Assembly: GCA_018335855.1 (NCBI GenBank)
Contig: JAGXRM010000010.1
Location: 1-64,000 of the forward strand
DNA: 64,000 bases
Reading direction: 5' to 3'
Origin: Clostridiales bacterium
Lineage (GTDB): Bacteria; Bacillota; Dethiobacteria; Dethiobacterales; Dethiobacteraceae
Shown here: positions 15,266 to 24,835 of the stretch, one piece after another
How positions within the stretch are numbered: position 1 is the first letter of the stretch
Layout of the letters: the number at the start of each line of letters is the position of its first letter
Translations under genes and position numbers: made by a program
Notes under the pieces: model-generated
The model's input: only the letters and a program-made list of their open reading frames with translations
Told to the model about the DNA's origin: nothing
The model's database searches: none

Positions 15266-16585
15266 TTAAGTTAATAATTTTATCTGCTCACTATTAATAG
15301 AATCCTCCTGGTAAAATTTATTAAGTTTTCTACAAACAAACCCTATATTTATTATAATAGCCAAATAGATACTTCCGTAAGTAATACTTATTAATGTTAG
15401 ATACCCATATATGCTTAAACCAAATTTGCTGCTTATTAAATGTGTAGCTATACCAGATAAAACTAAAAGTGTCTGAAAGAAAACATCCATTTTCTGTTTG
15501 TTAAAAACAACATAACCACTTATAATTGAAGACGCAATAAATCTCAAAGCGTACATGAAACATAAAATTGTGATATACTTTCCAGCTTCCTCATATCCTC
15601 TGCCAAATATCACTTCAGAAACACTTGGTGCAATAATGGCCAAAACTGTAAAACCTAAAACAGATATTAATCCCAATACTTTTATAACAGAGAGATAATT
15701 CTTCCACACCGAGTTCCCCATTCTAAAGTCTTCACCTAGTTTCTGCAAGTATACTCTACTAACGTTATTTGATATAAATACGAGCGGTAATCCTAATACT
15801 CTTACAGAAACCGAATAATAACCCGCTTCGGTTGTTGAGAATAAAGATATAATAGAAATCATAATAAGTGCATACGATAATGAATTAATAAACTGAGCAG
15901 GAACCAGATAAAATATGTGCTTTTTGTGATTTTTATAATTCTGAAATAACAAATCGAGGGTTATTCTTTTCCGACTTTTTAATCGTGCAATATATACTTT
16001 AGTTAAAACATTAAACCCCAGTATGGGCGACAATGCATATCCTAAACTTTGTCCAAAAGCCCCTCCCCCGAGGAATCCAGAGGTGACTTGCAAAAAACCT
16101 TTGAAAAATTCCCTTAGAACTTCAACGCTAGATATGAGTGAGTATTTTTTATATCTGTTGTTATAGCTAATAAAAACAAATCGCATGCCATTTGTCACTA
16201 CAATTAAAGGTATAACAAAAGCTAACCATCCAATTTGATTAAACGCATTGTTTCTAATTGTTAATATTATTGCTATAAAAAGTGTATATAATATTGAAAT
16301 AATAAACACCGTTGCAATACTCACGTCTGTCAACACGTCAGCATTTTCATCGTTGCTGTCAATAACAATAAGGATATATAGCTTTAAGGAAGCTACCGGA
16401 ATTATAAGATTTGCCATGGATATGATAAAAGTATATACACCTAATTCTTCAGGTGTGATTAGTCGCGTTAATATTGGCTGAATTAATAAATTTACGGACT
16501 GCCCTATAATAGCCCCCAGTCCCAATGAAATGACGCCTGACCATTGACTATTCCTCAAATATTGCTTATATTTTTCTAGCTTCAT
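15266..16585 (-). CDS. Wzx-type polysaccharide flippase
   Basis: A 439-residue MATE/MVF-type membrane protein from ATG 16585 (GGAG nine bases upstream; a TTG at 16606 is less likely). Twelve or so membrane segments begin with WSGVISLGLGAIIGQSVNLL and PILTRLITPEELGVYTFIIS, the N-terminal pattern of Wzx/RfbX flippases. It would move the lipid-linked oligosaccharide to the outer face for polymerisation by the neighbouring Wzy. Confidence 0.88.
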   Translation of the reverse strand: MKLEKYKQYLRNSQWSGVISLGLGAIIGQSVNLLIQPILTRLITPEELGVYTFIISMANLIIPVASLKLYILIVIDSNDENADVLTDVSIATVFIISILYTLFIAIILTIRNNAFNQIGWLAFVIPLIVVTNGMRFVFISYNNRYKKYSLISSVEVLREFFKGFLQVTSGFLGGGAFGQSLGYALSPILGFNVLTKVYIARLKSRKRITLDLLFQNYKNHKKHIFYLVPAQFINSLSYALIMISIISLFSTTEAGYYSVSVRVLGLPLVFISNNVSRVYLQKLGEDFRMGNSVWKNYLSVIKVLGLISVLGFTVLAIIAPSVSEVIFGRGYEEAGKYITILCFMYALRFIASSIISGYVVFNKQKMDVFFQTLLVLSGIATHLISSKFGLSIYGYLTLISITYGSIYLAIIINIGFVCRKLNKFYQEDSINSEQIKLLT

Positions 16586-16618
16586 CACAGGATGCTCCAT
16601 TCGCAAACACTATATATT

Positions 16619-17764
16619 CTATTCAAATAAACTATAGGCTTTAATTAGTTCTTCTTTTTGATTCGACTTTTTCTTGCCGTAGTTAAAAGCACTCGTTGAA
16701 AATATCTTGTATTCTTCATTATTTAATTCCATACAAAGTTGAATCACACTAATAAATTTATATTCATCTTTCAGGTCAATATCCCAACCAACGTGCTTGC
16801 TTTCTAATTCTCTCCAGGGTGTTTGATTGCTAATGATTACAGGACATCCACTTATTAGTGCCTCTGATATTACGTGTCCATAATTTTCGCCTAATGTTGG
16901 AAAAAGAAAAACATGATGCTCTTTAAATACGTTCATTATTCTATCGTGTTCTACTACGCCTTTATATTCTACCTTAATATTTGAAGGTAAGCTTTTAATT
17001 ATAACTTCACACTCTGACCAATAAGAGCTATCCTCTAGGGGACCAAAAATGTTAAATTCGACTTTCCCATTAATTTGATTTAGAAACTGAATAGCCTTTT
17101 TTAGATTCTTTTTAGGATGAATCCTTGATATAAATACTACTTTCAGCTCACCTTTATTTTTATCTATCTCTTTATCAAGTTTTAGATCTTCATAATTGGC
17201 AGTTAAATTATTCGCAACTATAATATTCGCTTTTTCTCCAAATAACTTTTCAATATCTTTTTTTTCAACATCAGAAGTCGCATGCCACGTTAGTCCGTTA
17301 TACAATCCGAGCACTCTTGTTATATTAATAAATAGCTTCTTTTTTCCACTTTTTAAAACAAGCGCTCCCGGTGAAAATTGTCCTCTTGGAGACAATACAA
17401 TAGGTTTCCATGGAATCTTATTGTATTTCTTTAGTAGTATAGGAACCGTACTAAATTTATAATCAAAGAAACTATTTAGGTACAGCACATCGTAATCGAC
17501 ACTGTTAATTATACTTTCCGTCTTTCTCCATGTTAGTTCATGTTGATTAGTATAATAAACTTTTGCCTTGCCAACCTTTAACCATGTATCAGTCTTTATA
17601 TTGCGAAATGGCTTATCATCTCCCAAATCTCTATCTAAAGTTACTATATAAAAATTTATTTTGTCTGAAAGGTTATCAACTAAATTCCTTATTGACTGTA
17701 TGGGCCCCCCACCTTTTACACTGGGGATATAATAACCTCCCATAATTAGTACATTCTTTTTCAA
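16619..17764 (-). CDS. Glycosyltransferase, GT4 family
   Basis: A 381-residue GT-B glycosyltransferase. The TTG at 17764 is chosen because GGGGGA stands just upstream; a TTG at 17782 is possible. The N-terminal domain starts KKNVLIMGGYYIPSVKGGGP. The C-terminal donor-binding domain has VFISRIHPKKNLKKAIQFL and the EX7E-like region FLFPTLGENYGHVISEALIS. It adds one sugar of the repeat unit; donor and acceptor cannot be told from sequence. Confidence 0.87.
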   Translation of the reverse strand: MKKNVLIMGGYYIPSVKGGGPIQSIRNLVDNLSDKINFYIVTLDRDLGDDKPFRNIKTDTWLKVGKAKVYYTNQHELTWRKTESIINSVDYDVLYLNSFFDYKFSTVPILLKKYNKIPWKPIVLSPRGQFSPGALVLKSGKKKLFINITRVLGLYNGLTWHATSDVEKKDIEKLFGEKANIIVANNLTANYEDLKLDKEIDKNKGELKVVFISRIHPKKNLKKAIQFLNQINGKVEFNIFGPLEDSSYWSECEVIIKSLPSNIKVEYKGVVEHDRIMNVFKEHHVFLFPTLGENYGHVISEALISGCPVIISNQTPWRELESKHVGWDIDLKDEYKFISVIQLCMELNNEEYKIFSTSAFNYGKKKSNQKEELIKAYSLFE

Positions 17765-17765
17765 A

Positions 17766-18890
17766 CTACTTCCCCCAAACAACTCTATTCACATAATCGG
17801 TATAAGACAATATTATTCTAAGGACCTTATCCGATACATTAGGCATACTGTAATCCTCAACCCGTCTCAGTGTATCTTTTTCTTGTGTCTCTAACACTTC
17901 GAGACCCTGGAGTATTCTTTCTTTTTTTAGACCCACCATCATCACAGATGCTTCTTCCATTGCCTCCGGCCTTTCATGAGCTTGTCTAATATTTAATGCT
18001 TTAAATCCAAGAATTGATGACTCTTCACTGATAGTTCCACTATCACTAAGAACTGCTTTTGCATTAATCTGTAGCTTCACATAATCATTGAAACCTAATG
18101 GCTTCATAGTCTTAACAAAAGGATTAAACTTAATTCTTTTAGCTTCAATCATATTTTTAGTTCTTGGATGTGTGCTTACAATTAAAGGTATATTGTACTT
18201 TTCCGCAATTTCGTTAAGACTCAATATTAAGTTTGAGAAATTGGACTCGGAGTTAATGTTTTCTTCTCGATGGGCTGATACTACAAAGTACTTCCCAACT
18301 TCTAAGCCTAATCTATCTAATACGTCGGAATTCTCAATATCAAATATTCTCGAATTAAGAACCTCAAACATTGGACTACCTGTTTTAATAACTCTTTCTG
18401 CTGGAAGTCCTTCTCTAAGTAGATACTCTCTTGCAATGTCACTGTATGTTAAATTGATATCTGCAATATGATCTACAATCTTTCTATTTGTTTCTTCTGG
18501 CACTCTTTGATCAAAACATCTATTTCCCGCTTCCATATGGAAAATTGGAATGTGTCTTCTCTTTGCAGCAATTGCACACAGACAGCTATTGGTATCACCG
18601 AGTACTAAAAAAGCATCCGGTTTTATCTCTTCCATGATTGGATCTATTTTGATTAAGATATTTCCTATAGTTTCAACTGGTACACCAGTAGCTGCATTAA
18701 GGAAATAATCTGGTTTTTTCAAGTTAAAATCCTTAAAGAACACTTCATTGAGTTCATAGTCGTAATTCTGACCAGTATGAACAAGGATGTGTTCTATTGC
18801 CTCAGATTCTTCCAGTTTATTAATCACAGCCGATAGCCGGATAATTTCTGGCCTTGTTCCTACAACAGTCATTACTTTGAGTTTTTTCAT
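17766..18890 (-). CDS. wecB: UDP-N-acetylglucosamine 2-epimerase (WecB/CapG type)
   Basis: A 374-residue non-hydrolysing 2-epimerase from ATG 18890 (GGAGG nine bases upstream). Family motifs in order: VMTVVGTRPEIIRLSAVINK, VHTGQNYDYELNEVFF, VLGDTNSCLCAI, HMEAGNRCFDQRVPEETNRK, SAHREENI and DSGTISEESSILG. It directly follows capE- and capF-like genes, so it most likely acts as CapG (FnlC), the last step to UDP-N-acetyl-L-fucosamine, rather than making UDP-ManNAc. Confidence 0.93.
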   Translation of the reverse strand: MKKLKVMTVVGTRPEIIRLSAVINKLEESEAIEHILVHTGQNYDYELNEVFFKDFNLKKPDYFLNAATGVPVETIGNILIKIDPIMEEIKPDAFLVLGDTNSCLCAIAAKRRHIPIFHMEAGNRCFDQRVPEETNRKIVDHIADINLTYSDIAREYLLREGLPAERVIKTGSPMFEVLNSRIFDIENSDVLDRLGLEVGKYFVVSAHREENINSESNFSNLILSLNEIAEKYNIPLIVSTHPRTKNMIEAKRIKFNPFVKTMKPLGFNDYVKLQINAKAVLSDSGTISEESSILGFKALNIRQAHERPEAMEEASVMMVGLKKERILQGLEVLETQEKDTLRRVEDYSMPNVSDKVLRIILSYTDYVNRVVWGK

Positions 18891-18894
18891 AAAT

Positions 18895-20004
18895 TTATAC
18901 CTCCAGATAATAAGTATCCGGCTTTTCTGGATTAAAAGGTTCATTTGCCCACATAATTGTCACCATATCCGTATTACCTAAGTTTTCAATGTTGTGGGTA
19001 TAGCCCGTTGGAATATCTACCACTTTCATCTTATCTCCGCTTACAAAATACTCCAGGACTTCATCAGAGTCATATTTTCTAAAACGGATAACACCTTTGC
19101 CGATAACTACAAGGAATTTCTCATTTTTTGAGTGATGCCAATGATTACCTTTAGTAATTGCAGGCTTAGAAATATTTACAGAAACTTGTCCTCTATCTGA
19201 CGTCTTTATAAACTCTGTGAAAGAACCTCTATTGTCTATATTCATTTTTAGATCATAGCTAAACTTATCTTCAGGAAGATAACTAAGAAACATACTATAA
19301 AGCTTATTCGTGAAGCTGTCTGACATATCTGGAATAGATAGTTCTTCTCGACTCTTCTTAAATGTACAAAGTAAGCGGGCAATTTCTCCCAAAGTAATGT
19401 TATAAATAACTGGAACCTCACAGAAAACTCCAGATCTATTCTCTTTGCCTTCGAGAGCATTAATTAATTCTTCTACTACATCATCTATATACACAAGAGT
19501 CATTAGAACACCTGGGTCATTCACTGTTATTGGTATTCCATGAGCGACGTTATGGCAAAACGTTGCTACTGCACTATTGTAATTAGGTCTAGACCATTTT
19601 CCAAAGACATTTGGAAATCTATAGATCAAAACCTTTGCGCCAGTTTCTTTACTGTAATCAAATAGTAGGTTTTCACCAGCCTTTTTGCTCATACCATAAG
19701 GGTTGGAAAGTTCAGCTTGAATTGAAGATGAAATCATCATCGGGCAGGGATTATTATGTTTTTTTAGTGTCTCTAACAGAGTTGATGTAAACCTAACATT
19801 GCCGTCCATGAACTCTGACTTATCTTTAGGACGGTTTACACCTGCCAGATGAAATACAAATTTTGCTTTTTTACAGTACTCTTCTAGTTTAATTGGATCT
19901 GTTTCTCTTGAATACTCGAAGATGTTATTGTATTCTCTGTTTTTTAGTTCTGCTATTAAGTTCTTGCCAATAAACCCCTTTGCGCCGGTAACTAGTATAT
20001 TCAA
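18895..20004 (-). CDS. capF: CapF-type bifunctional NAD-epimerase/cupin reductase
   Basis: A 369-residue protein. The N-terminal SDR domain (1-245) has MNILVTGAKGFIGKNLIAEL and the Tyr-x3-Lys NPYGMSKKAGE. The C-terminal cupin domain (about 250-369) has KGNHWHHSKNEKFLVVIGKG with metal-binding His residues. This fused layout is that of CapF (WbjC/FnlB), which epimerises and reduces the CapE product on the way to UDP-L-FucNAc. TTG start at 20004 overlaps the capE stop by four bases. Confidence 0.93.
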   Translation of the reverse strand: MNILVTGAKGFIGKNLIAELKNREYNNIFEYSRETDPIKLEEYCKKAKFVFHLAGVNRPKDKSEFMDGNVRFTSTLLETLKKHNNPCPMMISSSIQAELSNPYGMSKKAGENLLFDYSKETGAKVLIYRFPNVFGKWSRPNYNSAVATFCHNVAHGIPITVNDPGVLMTLVYIDDVVEELINALEGKENRSGVFCEVPVIYNITLGEIARLLCTFKKSREELSIPDMSDSFTNKLYSMFLSYLPEDKFSYDLKMNIDNRGSFTEFIKTSDRGQVSVNISKPAITKGNHWHHSKNEKFLVVIGKGVIRFRKYDSDEVLEYFVSGDKMKVVDIPTGYTHNIENLGNTDMVTIMWANEPFNPEKPDTYYLEV

Positions 20005-21023
20005 ACGCTATTCCATCCTTCCAGTTCTTCTCTTATATATTCAAGTTTGAGTAATTTTTCTTTAATTTGATCAATATTTAACCTCTCAGTATTATGCGAG
20101 TTATATTCTTCTTCAGAAGATAGTTTCTGATTGCCTTCTATAAAGTATTTATCGTAATTAAGGTCTCTCTTATCAGCTGGTACTCTGTAAAATCCTCCTA
20201 AATCTTGAGCAACTATATGTTCCTCTTTAGTGAGAAGTGTTTCAAACAGTTTTTCACCGTGGCGGGTACCGATAATTTTGATTTGATTGTCTGCATTAAA
20301 AAGTTCTTTAACTGCTTGAGCAAGATCGCCTATAGTAGATGCCGGCGCTTTTTGAACCATGATATCTCCAGCCTTTGCATTTTGGAATGCAAAGACTACA
20401 AGTTCAACAGCCTCCTCAAGACTCATTAAAAATCTTGTCATCATTGTGTCAGTCACTGTCAAAGGCTGTCCACTTTTAATCTGCTGGACAAATAATGGGA
20501 TAACAGATCCCCTAGAAGCCATCACATTTCCATAGCGTGTACCACAAATAAGAGTTTTCTCAGGATCCACAGTCTTTGACTTAGCTACAAGAACTTTTTC
20601 CATCATAGCTTTGGATATTCCCATTGCATTTATGGGATAAGCTGCTTTGTCTGTAGATAAACAAATAGCTTTTTTTACTGCAGCTTCAATGACACCGGTA
20701 AGCACATTATCTGTTCCTAACACATTTGTCTTTACAGCTTCTAAAGGAAAGAACTCGCATGAAGGCACTTGTTTTAGTGCTGCTGCATGAAATACATAAT
20801 CCACGCTGTGTATAGCATTTCTAATCGATTGCAAATCCCTTACATCACCTAAATAAAACTTAAGTTTATCACTTTTATAAAATTTTCTCATATCATCTTG
20901 CTTTTTCTCATCTCTTGAAAAAATACGTATCTCTTTTATTTCAGTATCAAGAAATTTCCGCATTACAGCGTTCCCAAAGGAACCGGTTCCGCCTGTTATG
21001 AGTAAAATTTTGTCCTTAAACAT
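20001..21023 (-). CDS. capE: CapE-type UDP-GlcNAc 4,6-dehydratase/5-epimerase
   Basis: A 340-residue SDR enzyme of the FlaA1/CapE class: ILLITGGTGSFGNAVMRKFL at the N-terminus, VFHAAALKQVPSCEFFPLEA, LSTDKAAYPINAMGISKAMM containing the active-site region in which Met replaces the usual Tyr of Tyr-x3-Lys, and GTRHGEKLFETL. It converts UDP-GlcNAc to a 4-keto-6-deoxy-L sugar. With capF and the 2-epimerase it completes a UDP-L-FucNAc pathway. Confidence 0.93.
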   Translation of the reverse strand: MFKDKILLITGGTGSFGNAVMRKFLDTEIKEIRIFSRDEKKQDDMRKFYKSDKLKFYLGDVRDLQSIRNAIHSVDYVFHAAALKQVPSCEFFPLEAVKTNVLGTDNVLTGVIEAAVKKAICLSTDKAAYPINAMGISKAMMEKVLVAKSKTVDPEKTLICGTRYGNVMASRGSVIPLFVQQIKSGQPLTVTDTMMTRFLMSLEEAVELVVFAFQNAKAGDIMVQKAPASTIGDLAQAVKELFNADNQIKIIGTRHGEKLFETLLTKEEHIVAQDLGGFYRVPADKRDLNYDKYFIEGNQKLSSEEEYNSHNTERLNIDQIKEKLLKLEYIREELEGWNSV

Positions 21024-21026
21024 TGT

Positions 21027-22262
21027 CTAATTTCTCCCAACTTTATCAGTACATTTATTGTACGCATTGATGATTCGATCGTAGGCAATTTTAGTGTCAA
21101 AATGTTCCTCGAGAAATTTCCTACTTAACTTTCCTTTTTGTTCAATTACCTTAGGGTTAGAACATATTTCATCAAGAATGCTTTCGTATCTATATACATC
21201 GTTACTTTCACACCACCAACCGAATTCTCCATTTAAAATAATTTTCCCAACATCAGTATTTTTATCTGTAGCAGCAAAGACGGGCTTGCCGTGATTCATA
21301 TAATCAAGAATTCGCGAAGGAAAATTTGGTATCGTAAATCGATGGTCTAAGAAAATTAATCCGACATCGCATACATTAAGCAGCTGGTTATACTCTTGTT
21401 TGCCCAAATTATCTATAACAGTGATATGATTACCCTTAGTATTTTCTGCGTAGTCCTTTATTTTATAGAAATCTGTACCCGAACCACACATTACAAAATG
21501 TCGATCAGTCTTTTCGACATTGTTATCTACTACTTTGATTATGTAATCAACATCCTGGGGTTTTCCGAAATTCCCCCCGTAAACGAATATTATTTTATCT
21601 TGTGGTAGCCTGAATTTCGCTCTTAGTAGACTTTTATCAATGCTTGTAATGTTTAAAGGATTAATGGTATTAGGACACACTTCAATTCTTTCTTCATCTA
21701 AATATGAATTATTTTTCTTTAAGAATTCAACATTCGCTTCGGACATACAACCAATATAATTAGATTGCAAATAAAGGTTCTTTTCTTTAGCAAAAAAATA
21801 CTTAGTCATAATACTCTTCCAGCCAGTTTTCTTAAGAATTCCAATATCTAAAGCATTTTGTGGAAAAATATCTTTTAACATTAAGTAAGTAAAGGCATTG
21901 TCGCGTTTTTTTAGGTATGAAACAGTATTTGATATTGTTATGGGGGGAGTGGAATAAAACACAAGATCGAATTTTACATCCCCAAAAAATTCATCAATTG
22001 CTTTTTTAAATTGAAATCCAATAAGCAATGTCGCAATACCCTTTTCCACTAGATTAGTTTTTGTTATGTTTCCAGTTCTTACTCGAAGTACTTTTATTCC
22101 ATGTTCAATTTTCATCTCGGTGTACAATCCAGAACGTCTTTCACGTTGGCAAACAACATGCACTGAATGTCCCTTTTCTTGAAAGTGCCTTAGTAAATCT
22201 GGATATACAGCGTTTTCGACTAAATCTGTTAGTCCACCAATTGAAAGAAAAATTACGTTCAT
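21027..22262 (-). CDS. Glycosyltransferase GT4, WbuB-like
   Basis: A 411-residue GT-B enzyme from ATG 22262; the frame is open to 22283. N-terminal domain: NVIFLSIGGLTDLVENAVYP, then VRTGNITKTNLVEKGIATLL. C-terminal domain: FVYGGNFGKPQDVDYIIKVV and FPSRILDYMNHGKPVFAATD. It resembles WbuB-type transferases often encoded beside capEFG/fnlABC, which use UDP-L-FucNAc. Specificity is inferred from context. Confidence 0.85.
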   Translation of the reverse strand: MNVIFLSIGGLTDLVENAVYPDLLRHFQEKGHSVHVVCQRERRSGLYTEMKIEHGIKVLRVRTGNITKTNLVEKGIATLLIGFQFKKAIDEFFGDVKFDLVFYSTPPITISNTVSYLKKRDNAFTYLMLKDIFPQNALDIGILKKTGWKSIMTKYFFAKEKNLYLQSNYIGCMSEANVEFLKKNNSYLDEERIEVCPNTINPLNITSIDKSLLRAKFRLPQDKIIFVYGGNFGKPQDVDYIIKVVDNNVEKTDRHFVMCGSGTDFYKIKDYAENTKGNHITVIDNLGKQEYNQLLNVCDVGLIFLDHRFTIPNFPSRILDYMNHGKPVFAATDKNTDVGKIILNGEFGWWCESNDVYRYESILDEICSNPKVIEQKGKLSRKFLEEHFDTKIAYDRIINAYNKCTDKVGRN

Positions 22263-22326
22263 TTCTTCCCACCTTTTTCCCACAATTACTCATAGTGTAA
22301 AATGATAAATATGATTGTATTAAACC

Positions 22327-23367
22327 CTATGCTCTATATATAGGGAAGAATAAAGCGTTTAAATTATAATCTTCTTCCTTAATACGAATTCCCACTAATT
22401 CGTCATATTTTGCTTGGTTTAAAATCTTTTTTCCTATATAAAAATCATGCACACCATTTGGTGCAAAACTTTTTTTATATTTAAATATACCATCATCATT
22501 TCCATAACCGCCGCCGAGTATAAACCTTTTAAGTCCTCTTTCTTTAGCCCACATGATAATCTGATACTTCAAGAAGTCATTCGGGCGCAGATGAAAATAA
22601 CTTCGCTTAGTGCCTCCTAAAAATGAGTAGCAATTTTCTGAACCATATAACACAAGTTCAGTCGATATAACTGTCCCTTCATTTAAGACATGTAAATATA
22701 CATAATGACCTTTCATTTCATTGAGTACTTTAAAAAACTCTTCAGAAAAAAAGAAGTTATGTTTTGCGTTTGTTCGGTCCATTGTTTCATAGTAGATCTC
22801 TAGAAAATCTTTTATCCTTTTTCCTGAAGTATCTATTTCAACTTCTAATCCAGCTTTAGTAGCTTTTTTAATATTTTTACGAACTTTATGTTCAAAATCC
22901 ATTAGCATTTTATCTAACGGAAGTTCTAAATCACGGACAATATTATGTGTAAGAGTTTCACTAAGACCGTTGAAGTGCGGTCGATAATTGCTAAACAGGT
23001 GAAACCTTACGAATTCGCTAACGAACCCCTTATCACGACAATATGAATTATATGCATTGTTAACATCTTCATACCCTTTACCTTCAATCCAGAAACCACC
23101 GTATCCGTAAGGGCTAGAAAGATCAAACCATGTGTTTAGGGGTAATTTACCTTTAAAAGGTTTAGCATCTGCAATGTCTCGCTTTAACACAACATTCATA
23201 GCCTTAGTACTATCACCATCATCATAGTAAAACAAAAGTGGCTCACCATCTCCATGAAGTTGAAATGCTCTTACATATCCACTTAAATAATTTACATCAT
23301 ACTTTTCAAAACTTTTAACAATATTATCCCATTTTTCAGCCTCCTTTATTGTAACAATAGAAAGCAT
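22327..23367 (-). CDS. FemAB-like/GNAT-fold acyltransferase
   Basis: A 346-residue protein from ATG 23367 (GGAGG about 11 bases upstream). Two GNAT-like halves as in FemAB/FemX proteins: the first includes FDLSSPYGYGGFWIEGKGYE and VRFHLFSNYRP; the second includes VRKNIKKATKAGLEVEID, STELVLYGSENCYSFLGGT and KRFILGGGYGNDDGIFKYKK. Family members transfer amino acids or other acyl groups. In polysaccharide loci they are thought to decorate amino sugars. Substrate unknown. Confidence 0.75.
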   Translation of the reverse strand: MLSIVTIKEAEKWDNIVKSFEKYDVNYLSGYVRAFQLHGDGEPLLFYYDDGDSTKAMNVVLKRDIADAKPFKGKLPLNTWFDLSSPYGYGGFWIEGKGYEDVNNAYNSYCRDKGFVSEFVRFHLFSNYRPHFNGLSETLTHNIVRDLELPLDKMLMDFEHKVRKNIKKATKAGLEVEIDTSGKRIKDFLEIYYETMDRTNAKHNFFFSEEFFKVLNEMKGHYVYLHVLNEGTVISTELVLYGSENCYSFLGGTKRSYFHLRPNDFLKYQIIMWAKERGLKRFILGGGYGNDDGIFKYKKSFAPNGVHDFYIGKKILNQAKYDELVGIRIKEEDYNLNALFFPIYRA

Positions 23368-23397
23368 ATATTCTTTGACCTCCAATCAACCTCACCA

Positions 23398-24351
23398 CTA
23401 TTTGCTAGTTAACCTGCAATGCCGTACCAGCAAATTAACCATATCTTGGTATTTATCTTTATCGGCATCTTGATGTACAGGTAAGTTCATAATACTCTTT
23501 GAAAGATTCAGGCTTGCTTGATATTCAGAACATCTTAGCGGTTCGATTAATGTGTGGTATAGACTCACCACCCCATAACCAGCTTGATTCATCAACTCAT
23601 AGATCCTATCCCTATTACCCTTATTAATGCGAATAGGAAAAGTCTGTGGAATATTTCCCTCCATTATATTTGTTTTAAGTGGAGTTAAGTATTCTGCATT
23701 GTTTTCCTTTACAATTATAGCTTCTAAGATCACATAATTTTCTAGTCTTATTCGCGCTATATTTCGCACATCATATTTCCAAGGATTATATTGAGTATCA
23801 CTAATTTTACTACCGCGATATTTATAGTCAATCAATTGCTTGTTTTTTAAAATTAAGCTTCCTCCACATTTAAAGGGAAACATCTTATGCAATGAAAAAA
23901 AAGTTGCATCTGAATAATTATCTACTGTGTATTGGTATGTGAAAAATCCGTGTGCATTATCTGTAATAATCCATCCTGAGTATTGTCTAATAATATCGAC
24001 AATATCTTTAATATACGGATCAACAAACCCAAAATAGTTTACCACTAGCACTGCAAACTTGCCGTTATTTAATTTCTGGATTCGATGCAGAAGATCCTTA
24101 AAATCTATAGTTAAATCCGATGTCATTTTATAGTATTCTATTGAAATCCCTTCTATCTTATCAATGGGGTCAAAGATTCCGCTTCCTTCCTTAGGAGACC
24201 AGCCAATATATCCCGGCATAAACAACGTATTAACCAGACCTTCGACAAGCATATTACTGAATAGATCAAACATTCCCTCACGCGCACTATTGTAATAATA
24301 CTCATGAATTTTATGATTGTTTTCATTGATAGCAATTTTATCTATTATCAT
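23398..24351 (-). CDS. DegT-type PLP-dependent aminotransferase-fold protein
   Basis: A 317-residue protein from ATG 24351 (GGGTG upstream; overlaps the GNAT gene by 14 bases). It has fold-type I landmarks: the cofactor-binding Asp in IITDNAHGFFTYQY and the candidate Schiff-base Lys in FFSLHKMFPFKCGGSLILKN. The N-terminal region is shorter and more divergent than in usual DegT/DnrJ enzymes. It might act as a sugar aminotransferase or have another PLP role. Confidence 0.68.
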   Translation of the reverse strand: MIIDKIAINENNHKIHEYYYNSAREGMFDLFSNMLVEGLVNTLFMPGYIGWSPKEGSGIFDPIDKIEGISIEYYKMTSDLTIDFKDLLHRIQKLNNGKFAVLVVNYFGFVDPYIKDIVDIIRQYSGWIITDNAHGFFTYQYTVDNYSDATFFSLHKMFPFKCGGSLILKNKQLIDYKYRGSKISDTQYNPWKYDVRNIARIRLENYVILEAIIVKENNAEYLTPLKTNIMEGNIPQTFPIRINKGNRDRIYELMNQAGYGVVSLYHTLIEPLRCSEYQASLNLSKSIMNLPVHQDADKDKYQDMVNLLVRHCRLTSK

Positions 24352-24835
24352 CGGTTTCACCCAATTCTTTTTCAAGCTGAACTCGTACTATAGAAAAACC
24401 ATATGATGTATAGAATTTAATCGTACTTTCATTTTTAACTGTCGTCATTAATTCTAACTTTTTTATGCATTCCTGTCTCGATAAATATTCAAGTTTTTTT
24501 AATAATTTTAATCCAATACCACATGACCTAACTGCTGAATTAACAACAATATGTCCAACATGCATCCTTTTTTCCCCTAGCACGTCTCTTTTGTATGCCC
24601 AAAGAAAACCGATAATTGTTTCCTCTTCAAACGCACCGATAAGGATGGCGGAATTATTCTGCTTAAAACGAACCATATCTTCATATCCGCTTACTACAAA
24701 TTTAGTTAAATTATTTATATTAGGGAAATTGTTTTTTAAATTGTCTTCTAAGAGATGAATGAGGATATTTTTATTTCTAATAAGATCAGTTTCGCTAATA
24801 AGCCTGATCTCTATTTTTCTGCTCCCTAGGCACAT
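24338..24835 (-). CDS. GNAT-family N-acetyltransferase
   Basis: A 165-residue single GNAT domain. Motif A region: MHVGHIVVNSAVRSCGIGLK, with the acetyl-CoA loop in divergent form, followed by KKLELMTTVKNESTIKFYTS and YGFSIVR. The ATG at 24835 overlaps the sugar transferase gene by 41 bases and has no clear ribosome site, so the real start may differ. Together with a PglE-like aminotransferase and PglF-like dehydratase it might acetylate a 4-amino sugar in place of PglD; this is inference. Confidence 0.78.
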   Translation of the reverse strand: MCLGSRKIEIRLISETDLIRNKNILIHLLEDNLKNNFPNINNLTKFVVSGYEDMVRFKQNNSAILIGAFEEETIIGFLWAYKRDVLGEKRMHVGHIVVNSAVRSCGIGLKLLKKLEYLSRQECIKKLELMTTVKNESTIKFYTSYGFSIVRVQLEKELGETDDNR